From Pacificoceanicola sp049341065 (GTDB taxonomy: Bacteria; Pseudomonadota; Alphaproteobacteria; Rhodobacterales; Rhodobacteraceae): DNA of 64,000 bases. The stretch spans positions 186,001 through 250,000 of the forward strand of contig NZ_JBMPIX010000006.1 in assembly GCF_049341065.1 (NCBI RefSeq). The letters are read 5' to 3'. The notes below the pieces were generated by a model. That model was not told where the DNA came from and searched no databases. It saw only the letters and a list, made by a program, of their open reading frames with translations. The position numbers and the translations under genes were made by a program. Within the stretch, counting starts at the first letter, position 1. Each line of letters begins with the position of its first letter. Of this stretch, positions 7,849-15,796 are shown in pieces.

Positions 7849-8208
7849 TTAGATCTTCAGACCACCTTCACGCGCGGCGTCGGCCAGAGCCTTCACCTTG
7901 CCGTGGAAGAGGAACCCACCACGGTCGAAGTAGGCTTCGGTCACGCCAGCGGCCTTGGCACGCTCGGCGATCGCTGCGCCCACCTTGGCGGCGGCTTCGA
8001 CGTTGTTCTTGCCAACCATGCCCAGATCCTTTTCGAGGGTCGAGGCCGCCGCCAGGGTCTTGCCCTGAACGTCGTCGATCAGCTGAACCGAAATGTTCTT
8101 GTTCGAACGGTGAACCGAAAGACGAACGCGACCTGCGTTGACCTTGCGGAGTTTGTTCCGGACGCGCATGCGGCGCTTCTGGAACAGGCTTCGTTTGCTG
8201 TTTGCCAT
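7849..8208 (-). CDS. rplR: 50S ribosomal protein L18
   Basis: A 119-residue L18, one of the 5S rRNA-binding proteins of the central protuberance. The sequence shows the basic N-terminus (MANSKRSLFQKRRMRVRNKL), HRSNKNISVQLIDD, and the closing AYFDRGGFLFHGKVKAL, all typical. It sits between rplF and rpsE in canonical order. Confidence 0.96.
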   Translation of the reverse strand: MANSKRSLFQKRRMRVRNKLRKVNAGRVRLSVHRSNKNISVQLIDDVQGKTLAAASTLEKDLGMVGKNNVEAAAKVGAAIAERAKAAGVTEAYFDRGGFLFHGKVKALADAAREGGLKI

Positions 8209-8219
8209 CTATCGCGTCC

Positions 8220-8753
8220 TTACTTCTTCTTGCCTTCCTTCTGGAAGATGTATTCGCCCTTATAGCGAATACCCTTCCCCTTGTAGGGCTCCGGGCGGCG
8301 CCAATCGCGGATATTTGCCGCGACTTCACCGACCACCTGCTTGTCATGACCTTCGACCACGATTTCCGTGGGCTTGGGGCAGACAACAGAGATCCCCTGC
8401 GGAATGGCGAAATCCACATCGTGGCTGTAGCCAAGGTTCAGCTTGAGCGTTTGTCCCTGAACGGCGGCACGATAGCCGACGCCGTGGATTTCAAGCTCTT
8501 TCTTGAAGGTATCCGACACACCGTGAACCATGTTGGCCACGATGGTGCGGGACATCCCCCACTGCTGACGCGCGCGCTTGGACTTGCCGCGCGGCGCAAC
8601 TGTAACAACCTGGCCATCAATCGTGATGGTGACGTCGTCGGTTGCGGTGAAGCTCTGGGTGCCTTTCGGCCCCTTTACCTCGATGGTCTGGCCCGAAAGC
8701 GAGGCAGACACACCCGAGGGCAGCTCGACCGGTTTTTTCCCAATGCGAGACAT
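8220..8753 (-). CDS. rplF: 50S ribosomal protein L6
   Basis: A 177-residue L6 with MSRIGKKPVELPSGV at the start and the C-terminal PEPYKGKGIRYKGE signature near the GTPase-associated centre. The ATG at 8753 gives the usual length; a longer frame to 8813 overlaps rpsH and is discarded. Confidence 0.97.
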   Translation of the reverse strand: MSRIGKKPVELPSGVSASLSGQTIEVKGPKGTQSFTATDDVTITIDGQVVTVAPRGKSKRARQQWGMSRTIVANMVHGVSDTFKKELEIHGVGYRAAVQGQTLKLNLGYSHDVDFAIPQGISVVCPKPTEIVVEGHDKQVVGEVAANIRDWRRPEPYKGKGIRYKGEYIFQKEGKKK

Positions 8754-8763
8754 GAGGCCCTCC

Positions 8764-9156
8764 TTAGAACACCGTGCAAAGCACTTCGCCGCCGATGTTG
8801 GCTGCGCGTGCATTTGCGTCCGACATCACGCCGCGAGACGTGCTGACAATCGACACACCCAGACCCTGACGGACCTGCGGAATGTCATTCACACCCATAT
8901 AAACGCGACGGCCGGGCTTGGAGACGCGCTTGACTTCACGGATCACCGGGGTGCCGTCGAAGTACTTCAAGCTGATCTCAAGCGTCGGGTGACCGCGCTC
9001 ATCGGTGCCTTTTTCGTAGCCACGGATGTAACCTTCGTCCGCCAGTACATCCAGAACCCATGCCCGCAGCTTGGACGCCGGGGTGGATACGGTGGATTTG
9101 CCACGCATCTGAGAGTTACGGATACGGGTGAGCATATCGCCGATAGGATCGTTCAT
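8764..9156 (-). CDS. rpsH: 30S ribosomal protein S8
   Basis: A 130-residue S8, a primary 16S rRNA binder and the translational repressor of the spc operon in E. coli. Typical start MNDPIGDMLTRIRNSQMRGK and C-terminal STSRGVMSDANARAANIGGE. Whether the autoregulation exists here cannot be judged; no S8-site-like structure was identified near rplE. Confidence 0.97.
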   Translation of the reverse strand: MNDPIGDMLTRIRNSQMRGKSTVSTPASKLRAWVLDVLADEGYIRGYEKGTDERGHPTLEISLKYFDGTPVIREVKRVSKPGRRVYMGVNDIPQVRQGLGVSIVSTSRGVMSDANARAANIGGEVLCTVF

Positions 9157-9171
9157 AATCTATACCCTCCC

Positions 9172-9477
9172 TTACCAGCTGGACTTTACGACGCCGGGCA
9201 GCTGACCGTTCGAGCCCAGCTCGCGCAGCATGATCCGGGAGATCTTGAGCTTGCGATAGTAGGCGTGCGGACGGCCAGTCAACTGGCAGCGGTTGTGCAG
9301 GCGGCTGGGCGCAGAGTTGCGCGGCAGCTTTGCAAGATCGAGGCGCGCCTTGAAGCGCTCTTCCATCGACTTGGATTCATCGTTTGCGATTTCTTTCAGC
9401 GCAACACGCTTGGCGGCATATTTCTCCACCAGACGCTGACGCTTCTTCTCGCGCTCGATCATGGATTTCTTGGCCAT
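9172..9477 (-). CDS. rpsN: 30S ribosomal protein S14 (zinc-free type)
   Basis: A 101-residue S14 of the long form without the CxxC...CxxC zinc ribbon; only one Cys is present (in NRCQLTGRP). The conserved block NRCQLTGRPHAYYRKLKISR confirms the family. It follows rplE with 12 bases between. Confidence 0.96.
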   Translation of the reverse strand: MAKKSMIEREKKRQRLVEKYAAKRVALKEIANDESKSMEERFKARLDLAKLPRNSAPSRLHNRCQLTGRPHAYYRKLKISRIMLRELGSNGQLPGVVKSSW

Positions 9478-9489
9478 GTCTATCGCTCC

Positions 9490-10068
9490 TTAAGCGTTGA
9501 AGGGCATGTTGAAATGCTTCAACAGCGCCTTGGCTTGCGCATCGGCCGAGTGATCCCCGAACTGCTGCGCGTTGGTGGTGATGATGATGTCCATGCCCCA
9601 GACTTCGTCGACTTTATCAAAATCGATTTCCGGGAAGACGATGTGTTCCTTTAGGCCCATGGCAAAGTTGCCACGACCATCGAAGGACGGCTTCACACCA
9701 CGGAAGTCGCGGATGCGGGGCATCGCGATGGTGATGAGGCGGTCAAGGAATTCATACATACGCACGTCACGCAGGGTGACTTTCGTACCGATGACCATGC
9801 CTTCACGCAGACGGAACGGCGCGTGCGAATGCTTGGCGATCGTGCCAACAGCCTGCTGACCGGCGATCTTGGTGAGATCCTCGATGGCCGATTTGGCCTT
9901 TTTGGAGTCGCGCACAGCCTCTGCACCGCAGCCGATGTTCAGGACGATCTTGTCCAGACGCGGGATCTGCATGTCGTTGGTGTAGCCAAACTCTTCTTTC
10001 AGAGCGGGCTTGATCACATCGGCAAACTGGGCCTTGAGACGCGGGGTGTAAGTTGCAGCATCAAGCAT
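9490..10068 (-). CDS. rplE: 50S ribosomal protein L5
   Basis: A 192-residue L5 (5S rRNA and P-site tRNA contact). Start MLDAATYTPRLKAQF, then EFGYTNDMQIPRLDKIVLNIG, as usual for alphaproteobacteria, with C-terminal GMDIIITTNAQQFGDHSADA. It overlaps the rplX stop by one base (TGATG), indicating translational coupling. Confidence 0.97.
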   Translation of the reverse strand: MLDAATYTPRLKAQFADVIKPALKEEFGYTNDMQIPRLDKIVLNIGCGAEAVRDSKKAKSAIEDLTKIAGQQAVGTIAKHSHAPFRLREGMVIGTKVTLRDVRMYEFLDRLITIAMPRIRDFRGVKPSFDGRGNFAMGLKEHIVFPEIDFDKVDEVWGMDIIITTNAQQFGDHSADAQAKALLKHFNMPFNA

Positions 10069-10373
10069 CAGATCACGTCCCCTGTGGTCTTGGCGAAGCG
10101 GACCTTCTTGTCGCCTTCCATACGGAAGCCAACGCGGGTCGCTTTGCCATTGACATCAACGATTGCGAGGTTCGACAGATCGATCGGCAGAGCCTTGGGC
10201 AGGCGGCCGCCCTGGGCGGTCTGCGACTGGCGGGTATGGCGGATGGCGATGTTCACACCATCGACAACAGCTTTGCCGGATTTGGGATCGACGCTGGTGA
10301 TTTCACCGGTCTTGCCCTTGTCCTTGCCAGCAAGCACGACGACCTTGTCGCCTTTTTTCAACTTGGCAGCCAT
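10068..10373 (-). CDS. rplX: 50S ribosomal protein L24
   Basis: A 101-residue L24, an assembly initiator of the 50S subunit. The KOW motif KKGDKVVVLAGKDKGKTGEI is at the N-terminus. One base separates it from rplN, and its stop overlaps the rplE start. Confidence 0.97.
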   Translation of the reverse strand: MAAKLKKGDKVVVLAGKDKGKTGEITSVDPKSGKAVVDGVNIAIRHTRQSQTAQGGRLPKALPIDLSNLAIVDVNGKATRVGFRMEGDKKVRFAKTTGDVI

Positions 10374-10374
10374 C

Positions 10375-10743
10375 TTACAGCACCTCCGGGGCGAGCGAGA
10401 TGATCTTCATGAAGTTCTTCGAACGCAGTTCGCGCACAACCGGTCCGAAGATACGGGTGCCGACAGGCTCATTCGCATTGTTGAGAATGACAGCTGCGTT
10501 ACGGTCAAAGCGGATGGCGGTGCCATCTTCACGACGAACTTCCTTGGCGGTGCGCACGACGACGGCCTTACGGACGTCACCTTTTTTTACGCGACCACGC
10601 GGAATGGCCTCTTTCACCGATACGACGATGATATCGCCGACCGATGCATAGCGGCGATGCGAGCCGCCGAGGACCTTGATGCACTGAACTTTCCGGGCAC
10701 CGGAATTGTCAGCCACATCCAGATTGGTCTGCATCTGGATCAT
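10375..10743 (-). CDS. rplN: 50S ribosomal protein L14
   Basis: A 122-residue L14, full normal length, with MIQMQTNLDVADNSGARKV and the conserved ending FMKIISLAPEVL. It lies at the L14-L19 intersubunit bridge region. An 83-base spacer separates it from rpsQ. Confidence 0.97.
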   Translation of the reverse strand: MIQMQTNLDVADNSGARKVQCIKVLGGSHRRYASVGDIIVVSVKEAIPRGRVKKGDVRKAVVVRTAKEVRREDGTAIRFDRNAAVILNNANEPVGTRIFGPVVRELRSKNFMKIISLAPEVL

Positions 10744-10826
10744 ATGGTTTCTCCCGACTTCCGAGGCCGCCCTATCCTTGGGACATTGACCTCGGGGTTT
10801 CGATGATCAGGAAGGAACCGCCAAAA

Positions 10827-11057
10827 TTATTCGGCGATCACTTCCCAACGTTTCGTTTTCGACTTGGGTGCGCATTCGATGATGCGGACGGTATCGCCGA
10901 TTGCGAACTTTTCCGCCTCGTCATGAGCGCGGTATTTCTTGGTGCGCTTCACCGTCTTTTGCATGACGGGGTGCTTGAAGCGACGCTCAACGAGAACGGT
11001 GACGGTCTGGGCGTTGGCCGTGGAGGTCACGGTGCCGGACAGGATACGCTTGGGCAT
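10827..11057 (-). CDS. rpsQ: 30S ribosomal protein S17
   Basis: A 76-residue S17, a primary 16S rRNA-binding OB-fold protein. Motifs MPKRILSGTVTSTANAQTVTV, VERRFKHPVMQKTVKRTKKY and GDTVRIIECAP are clear. It is three bases downstream of rpmC. Confidence 0.96.
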   Translation of the reverse strand: MPKRILSGTVTSTANAQTVTVLVERRFKHPVMQKTVKRTKKYRAHDEAEKFAIGDTVRIIECAPKSKTKRWEVIAE

Positions 11058-11060
11058 GAG

Positions 11061-11267
11061 TTACGCCTCCGATGCCGCGGACGCGGCCTTTTCGTTGAGA
11101 ATGGTTTTCACGCGTGCCACGTCGCGGCGAACCTGACGCATGCGGGCGGTGTTTTCCATTTGACCAGTGGCCTGCTGAAAACGCAGGTTGAAGGCCTCTT
11201 TTTTCAATTGGACAAGGTCGTCCCGGAGCTGGTCCGGGGTCTTGTCACGGAGTTCCTGGGCGTTCAT
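11061..11267 (-). CDS. rpmC: 50S ribosomal protein L29
   Basis: A 68-residue L29 of the exit-tunnel rim, all alpha-helical, with FNLRFQQATGQMENTARMRQ as signature. In most bacteria rpmC follows rplP directly; here 1.7 kb with two other genes lies between, so rpmC opens a separate transcription block. Confidence 0.96.
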   Translation of the reverse strand: MNAQELRDKTPDQLRDDLVQLKKEAFNLRFQQATGQMENTARMRQVRRDVARVKTILNEKAASAASEA

Positions 11268-11462
11268 GCGCCTCTCCTTTGTTGCAACATCACCGGCAGG
11301 CCCCTCCCATTTTGCGAATCGCGAGGGTCACCCTGTGTCCGGTGGAGTCCGTAGATGAAGCGCCCCTATAGACGTGATGGGTCTATGCCGCAAGGGGTTT
11401 TCGGCGGCCCATGCGCGATCCAGCGCCCGCTGCCGCCAAAGGCGACAAGGCAGCGGCTTTTG

Positions 11463-12086
11463 TCAGTCCCACTTGTAATTGAAGCTGACGGAAATCCGGT
11501 TGTCGTCTTCGGCCATGTTCATCGGCACCTCGTGACGCAACCAGCTTTCCCAAAGCAGTACATCGCCGGGCTTGGGCGCCTCGTAGATGAAGCTGCGCAG
11601 TTCTTCGCGGGCATTTTTGCGGCGGGTCGGCGCGGCCATCATCATGGCAAGCCGCGGGTCTTCCAGCTTGAGCGCGCTGGCGCCCTCGGGCATGGCCACA
11701 TAGGTGGTGCCGCTGATGACCGAATGCGGGTGAATATGACTGGAATGGGTGCCACCCGGGGGCAGGATGTTGATCCACAGATCTTCGAGAACCAACGCCT
11801 TGTCACCCAGATCAAACTCCAAATCCTCGGCAAAGGCGGCGACGTGCAGATCCAACGATTTCACCAGATCGGCGAAGATCGGAAAGCGCCAGGGCAGATC
11901 AGTCAGCGAGGCATAAGACGTATACCCCGGATAGGCGTTGTTCTCACACCACTCCTGCCCTGCCTCATCATCTTCGGCGATGGAATAGCAGGAGGCCTCC
12001 ATCTCATCGGTGTCAATGGGGTCGCCAAGCTCGGAAAGGCTGGCGCGGTACAGGCGGGTCGCAAAGAGAGAACGTATCTGGGTCAT
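11463..12086 (-). CDS. Putative 2-oxoglutarate/Fe(II) oxygenase (TIGR02466-like)
   Basis: A 207-residue cupin-fold oxygenase of the family usually annotated as TIGR02466/2OG-Fe(II) oxygenase. The iron site is visible: a His-rich patch HSSHIHPHSVISG (114-126), the distal His in WLRHEVP (185), and the 2OG-anchoring Arg in NRISVSFN (197). The N-terminal half is helical and probably shapes the substrate pocket. It has no signal peptide. It sits between rpmC and rplP, next to an unknown gene. L16 (rplP product) is the substrate of the E. coli ribosomal oxygenase YcfD, but that enzyme is of another subfamily, so a ribosomal substrate is only a hypothesis here. Confidence 0.82.
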   Translation of the reverse strand: MTQIRSLFATRLYRASLSELGDPIDTDEMEASCYSIAEDDEAGQEWCENNAYPGYTSYASLTDLPWRFPIFADLVKSLDLHVAAFAEDLEFDLGDKALVLEDLWINILPPGGTHSSHIHPHSVISGTTYVAMPEGASALKLEDPRLAMMMAAPTRRKNAREELRSFIYEAPKPGDVLLWESWLRHEVPMNMAEDDNRISVSFNYKWD

Positions 12087-12148
12087 ATCGCGCCTTGTAG
12101 ACGGCCAAGGGCAGCCGTGGAACAGGAATTTTCGCGCCCTGGTGGCAT

Positions 12149-12838
12149 TCAGACGTAAATCTCGGCCGATGGGCTGAGAAAGACCGCCGAGGCAAGATCA
12201 TCGTGTTCAAGAAAGGCACGGAGTTGCCCGCTGCCTGCCTGAACGGGCCGTGTTTTCGGATTTTCGTCGATGTGCAGAACGGCCCCGTTCCCGAAAGACA
12301 TCGTCAAACCATGCCGGCGCAGATCAACGGACCGGATCAGCGCACCGGTCAGGCGGTCGGTCAGGGCGCTTTCGTCGCCGCCAACAATCCACGCTGTCTT
12401 TCCCCCCGCCCCTTCGGCCTGCGGATCTTGCAAAATCCGACCATCGAGTTCGATCCACTCTGCCGCTCCGACCAGCGGGATAACCAACCAGTCCTCGCCC
12501 AATGACAGACCGAAAAAACCATAGCCCCCCATGCCATAGCTCCCCAGGTTGGTCATGACAGTTTCGACCCGGCGGCCAATCAAAGCCTTTGGACTAATCT
12601 TGGCCGGGTTTAGCGGGGTCATCTCGTATTCGCCGACAATTTCGTTGCGCTGTTCTTCTGGCAGCGGACGGCTCAGGTCTGGCGTCATGTACTCGCCCCG
12701 GACAATCGGGGATTGCGGCGGCAGGGCGTCCAGAACCTGCCGCATCTCGCGGGCAACCAGGCTTTTGGCAATCGGATTACCGCGCTCGGCAGCAGACTTC
12801 ACACCCAGCAAGAGCTTGCGGCGGAGGAATGAAAACAT
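12149..12838 (-). CDS. Hypothetical protein, 229 residues
   Basis: Not recognised. A soluble, mixed alpha/beta protein starting MFSFLRRKLLLGVKSAAERG, a basic amphipathic N-terminal helix that could touch membrane. A Gly/aromatic-rich centre (LGSYGMGGYGFFGLSLGEDW, about 97-116) precedes WLVIPLVGAAEWIELDGR, and the C-terminus reads AVFLSPSAEIYV. It is followed by the 2OG oxygenase gene at 62 bases in the same direction, so the two may be coexpressed. The terminator of the rplP block lies upstream. Confidence 0.75.
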   Translation of the reverse strand: MFSFLRRKLLLGVKSAAERGNPIAKSLVAREMRQVLDALPPQSPIVRGEYMTPDLSRPLPEEQRNEIVGEYEMTPLNPAKISPKALIGRRVETVMTNLGSYGMGGYGFFGLSLGEDWLVIPLVGAAEWIELDGRILQDPQAEGAGGKTAWIVGGDESALTDRLTGALIRSVDLRRHGLTMSFGNGAVLHIDENPKTRPVQAGSGQLRAFLEHDDLASAVFLSPSAEIYV

Positions 12839-12886
12839 GCGACGTCCTTCATTTGATCAGGTCAACACTACCCGCTTGGGCCTAAT

Positions 12887-12920
12887 GCAAAAAGCCCCCG
12901 ACGCACGCGCCGGGGGCCTT
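12887..12920 (-). terminator. Rho-independent terminator after rplP
   Basis: GC stem 12894-12900 with 12911-12917, followed on the minus strand by five T residues (12889-12893). It separates the rplB-to-rplP block from the inserted genes and rpmC. Confidence 0.85.
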
Positions 12921-12961
12921 TATTCATCGGTTGGGAACAGCGAGGGCAACCTCGCTACACC

Positions 12962-13375
12962 TTACCAGTCTTCGCGAACAACCACGCGGGTTTTCACCGG
13001 CAGTTTCATCGCGGCAAGACGCAGAGCTTCGCGTGCGATATCTTCGGCAACGCCGTCGATTTCGAACATCACGCGACCCGGCTTTACCTTGCAGGCCCAG
13101 TAATCCACGGAACCTTTACCCTTACCCATACGAACTTCGGTGGGCTTGGAGGTCACAGGAGTGTCCGGGAAGATGCGGATCCAGACGCGACCCTGACGCT
13201 TCATATGACGCGTCATGGCACGACGGGCTGCTTCGATCTGGCGTGCGGTCACACGCTCGGGCTGAACGGCCTTGAGGCCATATGTCCCGAAGTTCAGATC
13301 AGAACCGCCCTTTGCAAGGCCTTTGATCCGGCCTTTGTGCATCTTGCGGAATTTAGTACGCTTTGGCTGAAGCAT
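12962..13375 (-). CDS. rplP: 50S ribosomal protein L16
   Basis: A 137-residue L16 (near the peptidyl-transferase centre and A site). MLQPKRTKFRKMHKGRIKG is the universal start; the loop VRMGKGKGSVDYW contains the Arg corresponding to the residue hydroxylated by YcfD in E. coli. It is the last gene before the terminator at 12887-12920. Confidence 0.97.
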   Translation of the reverse strand: MLQPKRTKFRKMHKGRIKGLAKGGSDLNFGTYGLKAVQPERVTARQIEAARRAMTRHMKRQGRVWIRIFPDTPVTSKPTEVRMGKGKGSVDYWACKVKPGRVMFEIDGVAEDIAREALRLAAMKLPVKTRVVVREDW

Positions 13376-13377
13376 GA

Positions 13378-14100
13378 TTACCTCCGGTCATCGCGACGGC
13401 CACCACCTGCACCACGGGGTGCGGGGCCGTCCTGGAGTTCCTGTGCCTTACGGTCACGCGCGGCGGGGTCGTGTTCCATGATCTCACCTTTGAAGATCCA
13501 GACCTTGATCCCGATGATGCCATAAGGCGTTTCCGCCTCGACATTCGCGTAATCGATGTCGGCACGCAGGGTGTGCAGGGGCACGCGGCCTTCGCGGTAC
13601 CATTCGGTACGTGCGATTTCAGCGCCACCCAGACGACCAGCGACGTTCACCCGGATACCCAGGGCGCCCATACGCATGGCGTTCTGCACTGCACGCTTCA
13701 TGGCGCGGCGGAAGGACACACGGCGTTCCAGCTGCTGCGAGATGCTCTCGCCAACCAGCTGAGCGTCGAGCTCCGGCTTGCGTACTTCAACGATGTTCAG
13801 GTGCAGTTCGCTGTCGGTCATTGCCGCCAGCTTCTTGCGCAGAACTTCGATGTCGGCGCCTTTTTTGCCGATGATCACGCCCGGACGCGCGGTGTGAATG
13901 GTCACACGGCACTTCTTGTGAGGGCGTTCGATGATCACACGGGCGATGCCGGCCTGCTTGCACTCTTTGTTGATGAAATCGCGGATCGCGAGATCTTCCA
14001 ACAGCAGATCACCATAGTCTTTGGTGTCGGCGTACCAGCGGCTGTCCCAGGTGCGGTTCACCTGAAGGCGCATACCGATCGGATTGGTCTTGTTACCCAT
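13378..14100 (-). CDS. rpsC: 30S ribosomal protein S3
   Basis: A 240-residue S3 with the N-terminal KH domain (ITIHTARPGVIIGKKGADIE region; helicase activity at mRNA entry) and the conserved C-terminal half (YREGRVPLHTLRADIDY). The extreme C-terminus is a Gly/Arg-rich tail. It overlaps rplV by one base and is two bases from rplP. Confidence 0.97.
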   Translation of the reverse strand: MGNKTNPIGMRLQVNRTWDSRWYADTKDYGDLLLEDLAIRDFINKECKQAGIARVIIERPHKKCRVTIHTARPGVIIGKKGADIEVLRKKLAAMTDSELHLNIVEVRKPELDAQLVGESISQQLERRVSFRRAMKRAVQNAMRMGALGIRVNVAGRLGGAEIARTEWYREGRVPLHTLRADIDYANVEAETPYGIIGIKVWIFKGEIMEHDPAARDRKAQELQDGPAPRGAGGGRRDDRR

Positions 14101-14480
14101 TAGGCTTGCTCCTCGATCTGACGCACCTTGATGGTGAGCTCCGAGAACGGCTTGTTGATGCGGCCAAAGCGGCCACGTGCCCGGGGACGGCCACGCTTCA
14201 TCACAAGGTTCTTGCCCACGAATGCTTCTGCGACGATCAGCTCGTCAACATCCAGACCGTGGTTGTTCTCGGCGTTTGCAATGGCGGACTGAAGGCATTT
14301 CTTCACGTCTTCCGCGATCCGCTTCTTCGAGAAGGTCAGATCGGTGAGAGCTTTGTCCACTTTCTTGCCGCGGATCAGCTGCGCCACGAGGTTCAGCTTT
14401 TGCGGCGAAGTGCGCAGCATGCGCAGTTTGGCCATCGCTTCGTTGTCCGCCACGCGGCGGGGATTCTTATCCTTGCCCAT
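14100..14480 (-). CDS. rplV: 50S ribosomal protein L22
   Basis: A 126-residue L22. The hairpin that lines the exit tunnel (KNLVMKRGRPRARGRFGRI) has no insertion or deletion of the type that confers macrolide resistance. The N-terminus GKDKNPRRVADNEAMAKL is typical of the Rhodobacteraceae. Confidence 0.97.
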   Translation of the reverse strand: MGKDKNPRRVADNEAMAKLRMLRTSPQKLNLVAQLIRGKKVDKALTDLTFSKKRIAEDVKKCLQSAIANAENNHGLDVDELIVAEAFVGKNLVMKRGRPRARGRFGRINKPFSELTIKVRQIEEQA

Positions 14481-14483
14481 GGC

Positions 14484-14762
14484 TTACTTCCTCTTGGCTT
14501 TCTTGTCGGCAGCGTGACCGTAGTAGGTACGGGTCGGGCTATATTCGCCGAACTTCTGGCCGATCATGTCTTCAGAGACGTTCACGGGGATGTGCTTCTG
14601 GCCGTTGTAAACGCCAAACGTCAGACCCACGAACTGGGGCAGGATCGTCGAGCGGCGCGACCAGATCTTGATAACTTCGTTACGGCCGGATTCGCGGGCC
14701 GCTTCTGCCTTTTTCAAGACATAGGCGTCAACGAACGGACCTTTCCATACAGAGCGCGACAT
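14484..14762 (-). CDS. rpsS: 30S ribosomal protein S19
   Basis: A 92-residue S19 of the small-subunit head with MSRSVWKGPFVDAYVLKKAE and the C-terminal KFGEYSPTRTYYGHAADKK block. Tightly packed between rplB and rplV. Confidence 0.97.
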   Translation of the reverse strand: MSRSVWKGPFVDAYVLKKAEAARESGRNEVIKIWSRRSTILPQFVGLTFGVYNGQKHIPVNVSEDMIGQKFGEYSPTRTYYGHAADKKAKRK

Positions 14763-14765
14763 ATC

Positions 14766-15608
14766 TTAGCGACCCTTCTTCTTGGCATGACGCGAGCGGA
14801 TGATCAGCTTCTGCGATGCCTTGTTGGTGTTGCGCGTGCGCTTACCCTTGGTCGGCTTACCCCAAGGCGTAACCGGGTGACGACCACCCGAGGTCCGGCC
14901 TTCACCACCACCATGGGGGTGGTCGATGGGGTTCATGACGACACCGCGAACGCTCGGGCGGATGCCCTTGTGGCGCATACGGCCCGCTTTACCAAAGTTC
15001 TGGTTGCTGTTGTCGGGGTTCGACACGGCACCGACGGTGCACATGCATTCCTGACGCACCAGACGCAGCTCGCCCGAGCTCAGACGGATCTGAGCATACC
15101 CGCCGTCACGGCCAACGAACTGGGCATAGGTGCCAGCGGCGCGTGCGATCTGGCCACCTTTGCCGGGCTTGAGTTCGATGTTGTGAACGATTGTACCGAT
15201 CGGCAGACCCGAGAAGGGCATTGCGTTACCGGGCTTCACGTCAGCCTTGGCGCTGGCGATCACGCGGTCGCCGATGGCAAGACGCTGAGGGGCCAGGATG
15301 TAGGCTTGTTCGCCGTCATCGTACTGGACCAGTGCGATAAAGGCTGTGCGGTTGGGGTCGTATTCGATACGGGCAACGGTTGCGCCCACGTCAAATTTGT
15401 TACGCTTGAAATCGACGATGCGGTAGAGGCGCTTTGCCCCGCCGCCCTTGCGACGCATCGTGATCCGTCCGGTGTTGTTCCGTCCGCCCTTTTTCGTCAG
15501 ACCCTCGGTGAGGGCTTTGACAGGACGACCTTTCCACAGCTCCGAACGGTCGATCAGTACCAGCCCGCGCTGGCCAGGCGTCGTCGGTTTGTACGACTTG
15601 AGTGCCAT
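14766..15608 (-). CDS. rplB: 50S ribosomal protein L2
   Basis: A 280-residue L2, required for subunit association and peptidyl transfer. MALKSYKPTTPGQRGLVLI begins it; the essential His lies in the C-terminal MNPIDHPHGGGEGRTSGGRH motif. It normally follows rplW in the same operon; here an interrupted HEPN-like gene (15797-16795) and two hairpins separate them. Confidence 0.98.
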   Translation of the reverse strand: MALKSYKPTTPGQRGLVLIDRSELWKGRPVKALTEGLTKKGGRNNTGRITMRRKGGGAKRLYRIVDFKRNKFDVGATVARIEYDPNRTAFIALVQYDDGEQAYILAPQRLAIGDRVIASAKADVKPGNAMPFSGLPIGTIVHNIELKPGKGGQIARAAGTYAQFVGRDGGYAQIRLSSGELRLVRQECMCTVGAVSNPDNSNQNFGKAGRMRHKGIRPSVRGVVMNPIDHPHGGGEGRTSGGRHPVTPWGKPTKGKRTRNTNKASQKLIIRSRHAKKKGR

Positions 15609-15721
15609 GCTTTCTGTCTTCCGTTAGCATCGGCAGACCCTGCGGCCTGCCTATTTCGAGTATAGGGCCCCGAAGGTCCCCGGTGGAGAATGCGCCTTGG
15701 GGCCTTGGCCCCGGCACAACA

Positions 15722-15750
15722 GCAAAGCCCCGGAACGAATCCCGGGGCAC
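15722..15750 (-). terminator. Probable terminator after the interrupted HEPN-like gene
   Basis: Stem 15727-15733 with 15742-15748 and a short T-rich tail (TTTGCTG) on the minus strand. It is weaker than the other terminators of the cluster. Confidence 0.5.
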
Positions 15751-15796
15751 TGCGGATGGGGTCTGTTAGGGGTTTGAGGGGGTGGGGTCAAGGGCG

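Noticed and set aside
11390..11462. GC-rich hairpin after the 2OG oxygenase gene
   Set aside because: The minus strand lacks a T-run after the stem, so it was not listed as a terminator.
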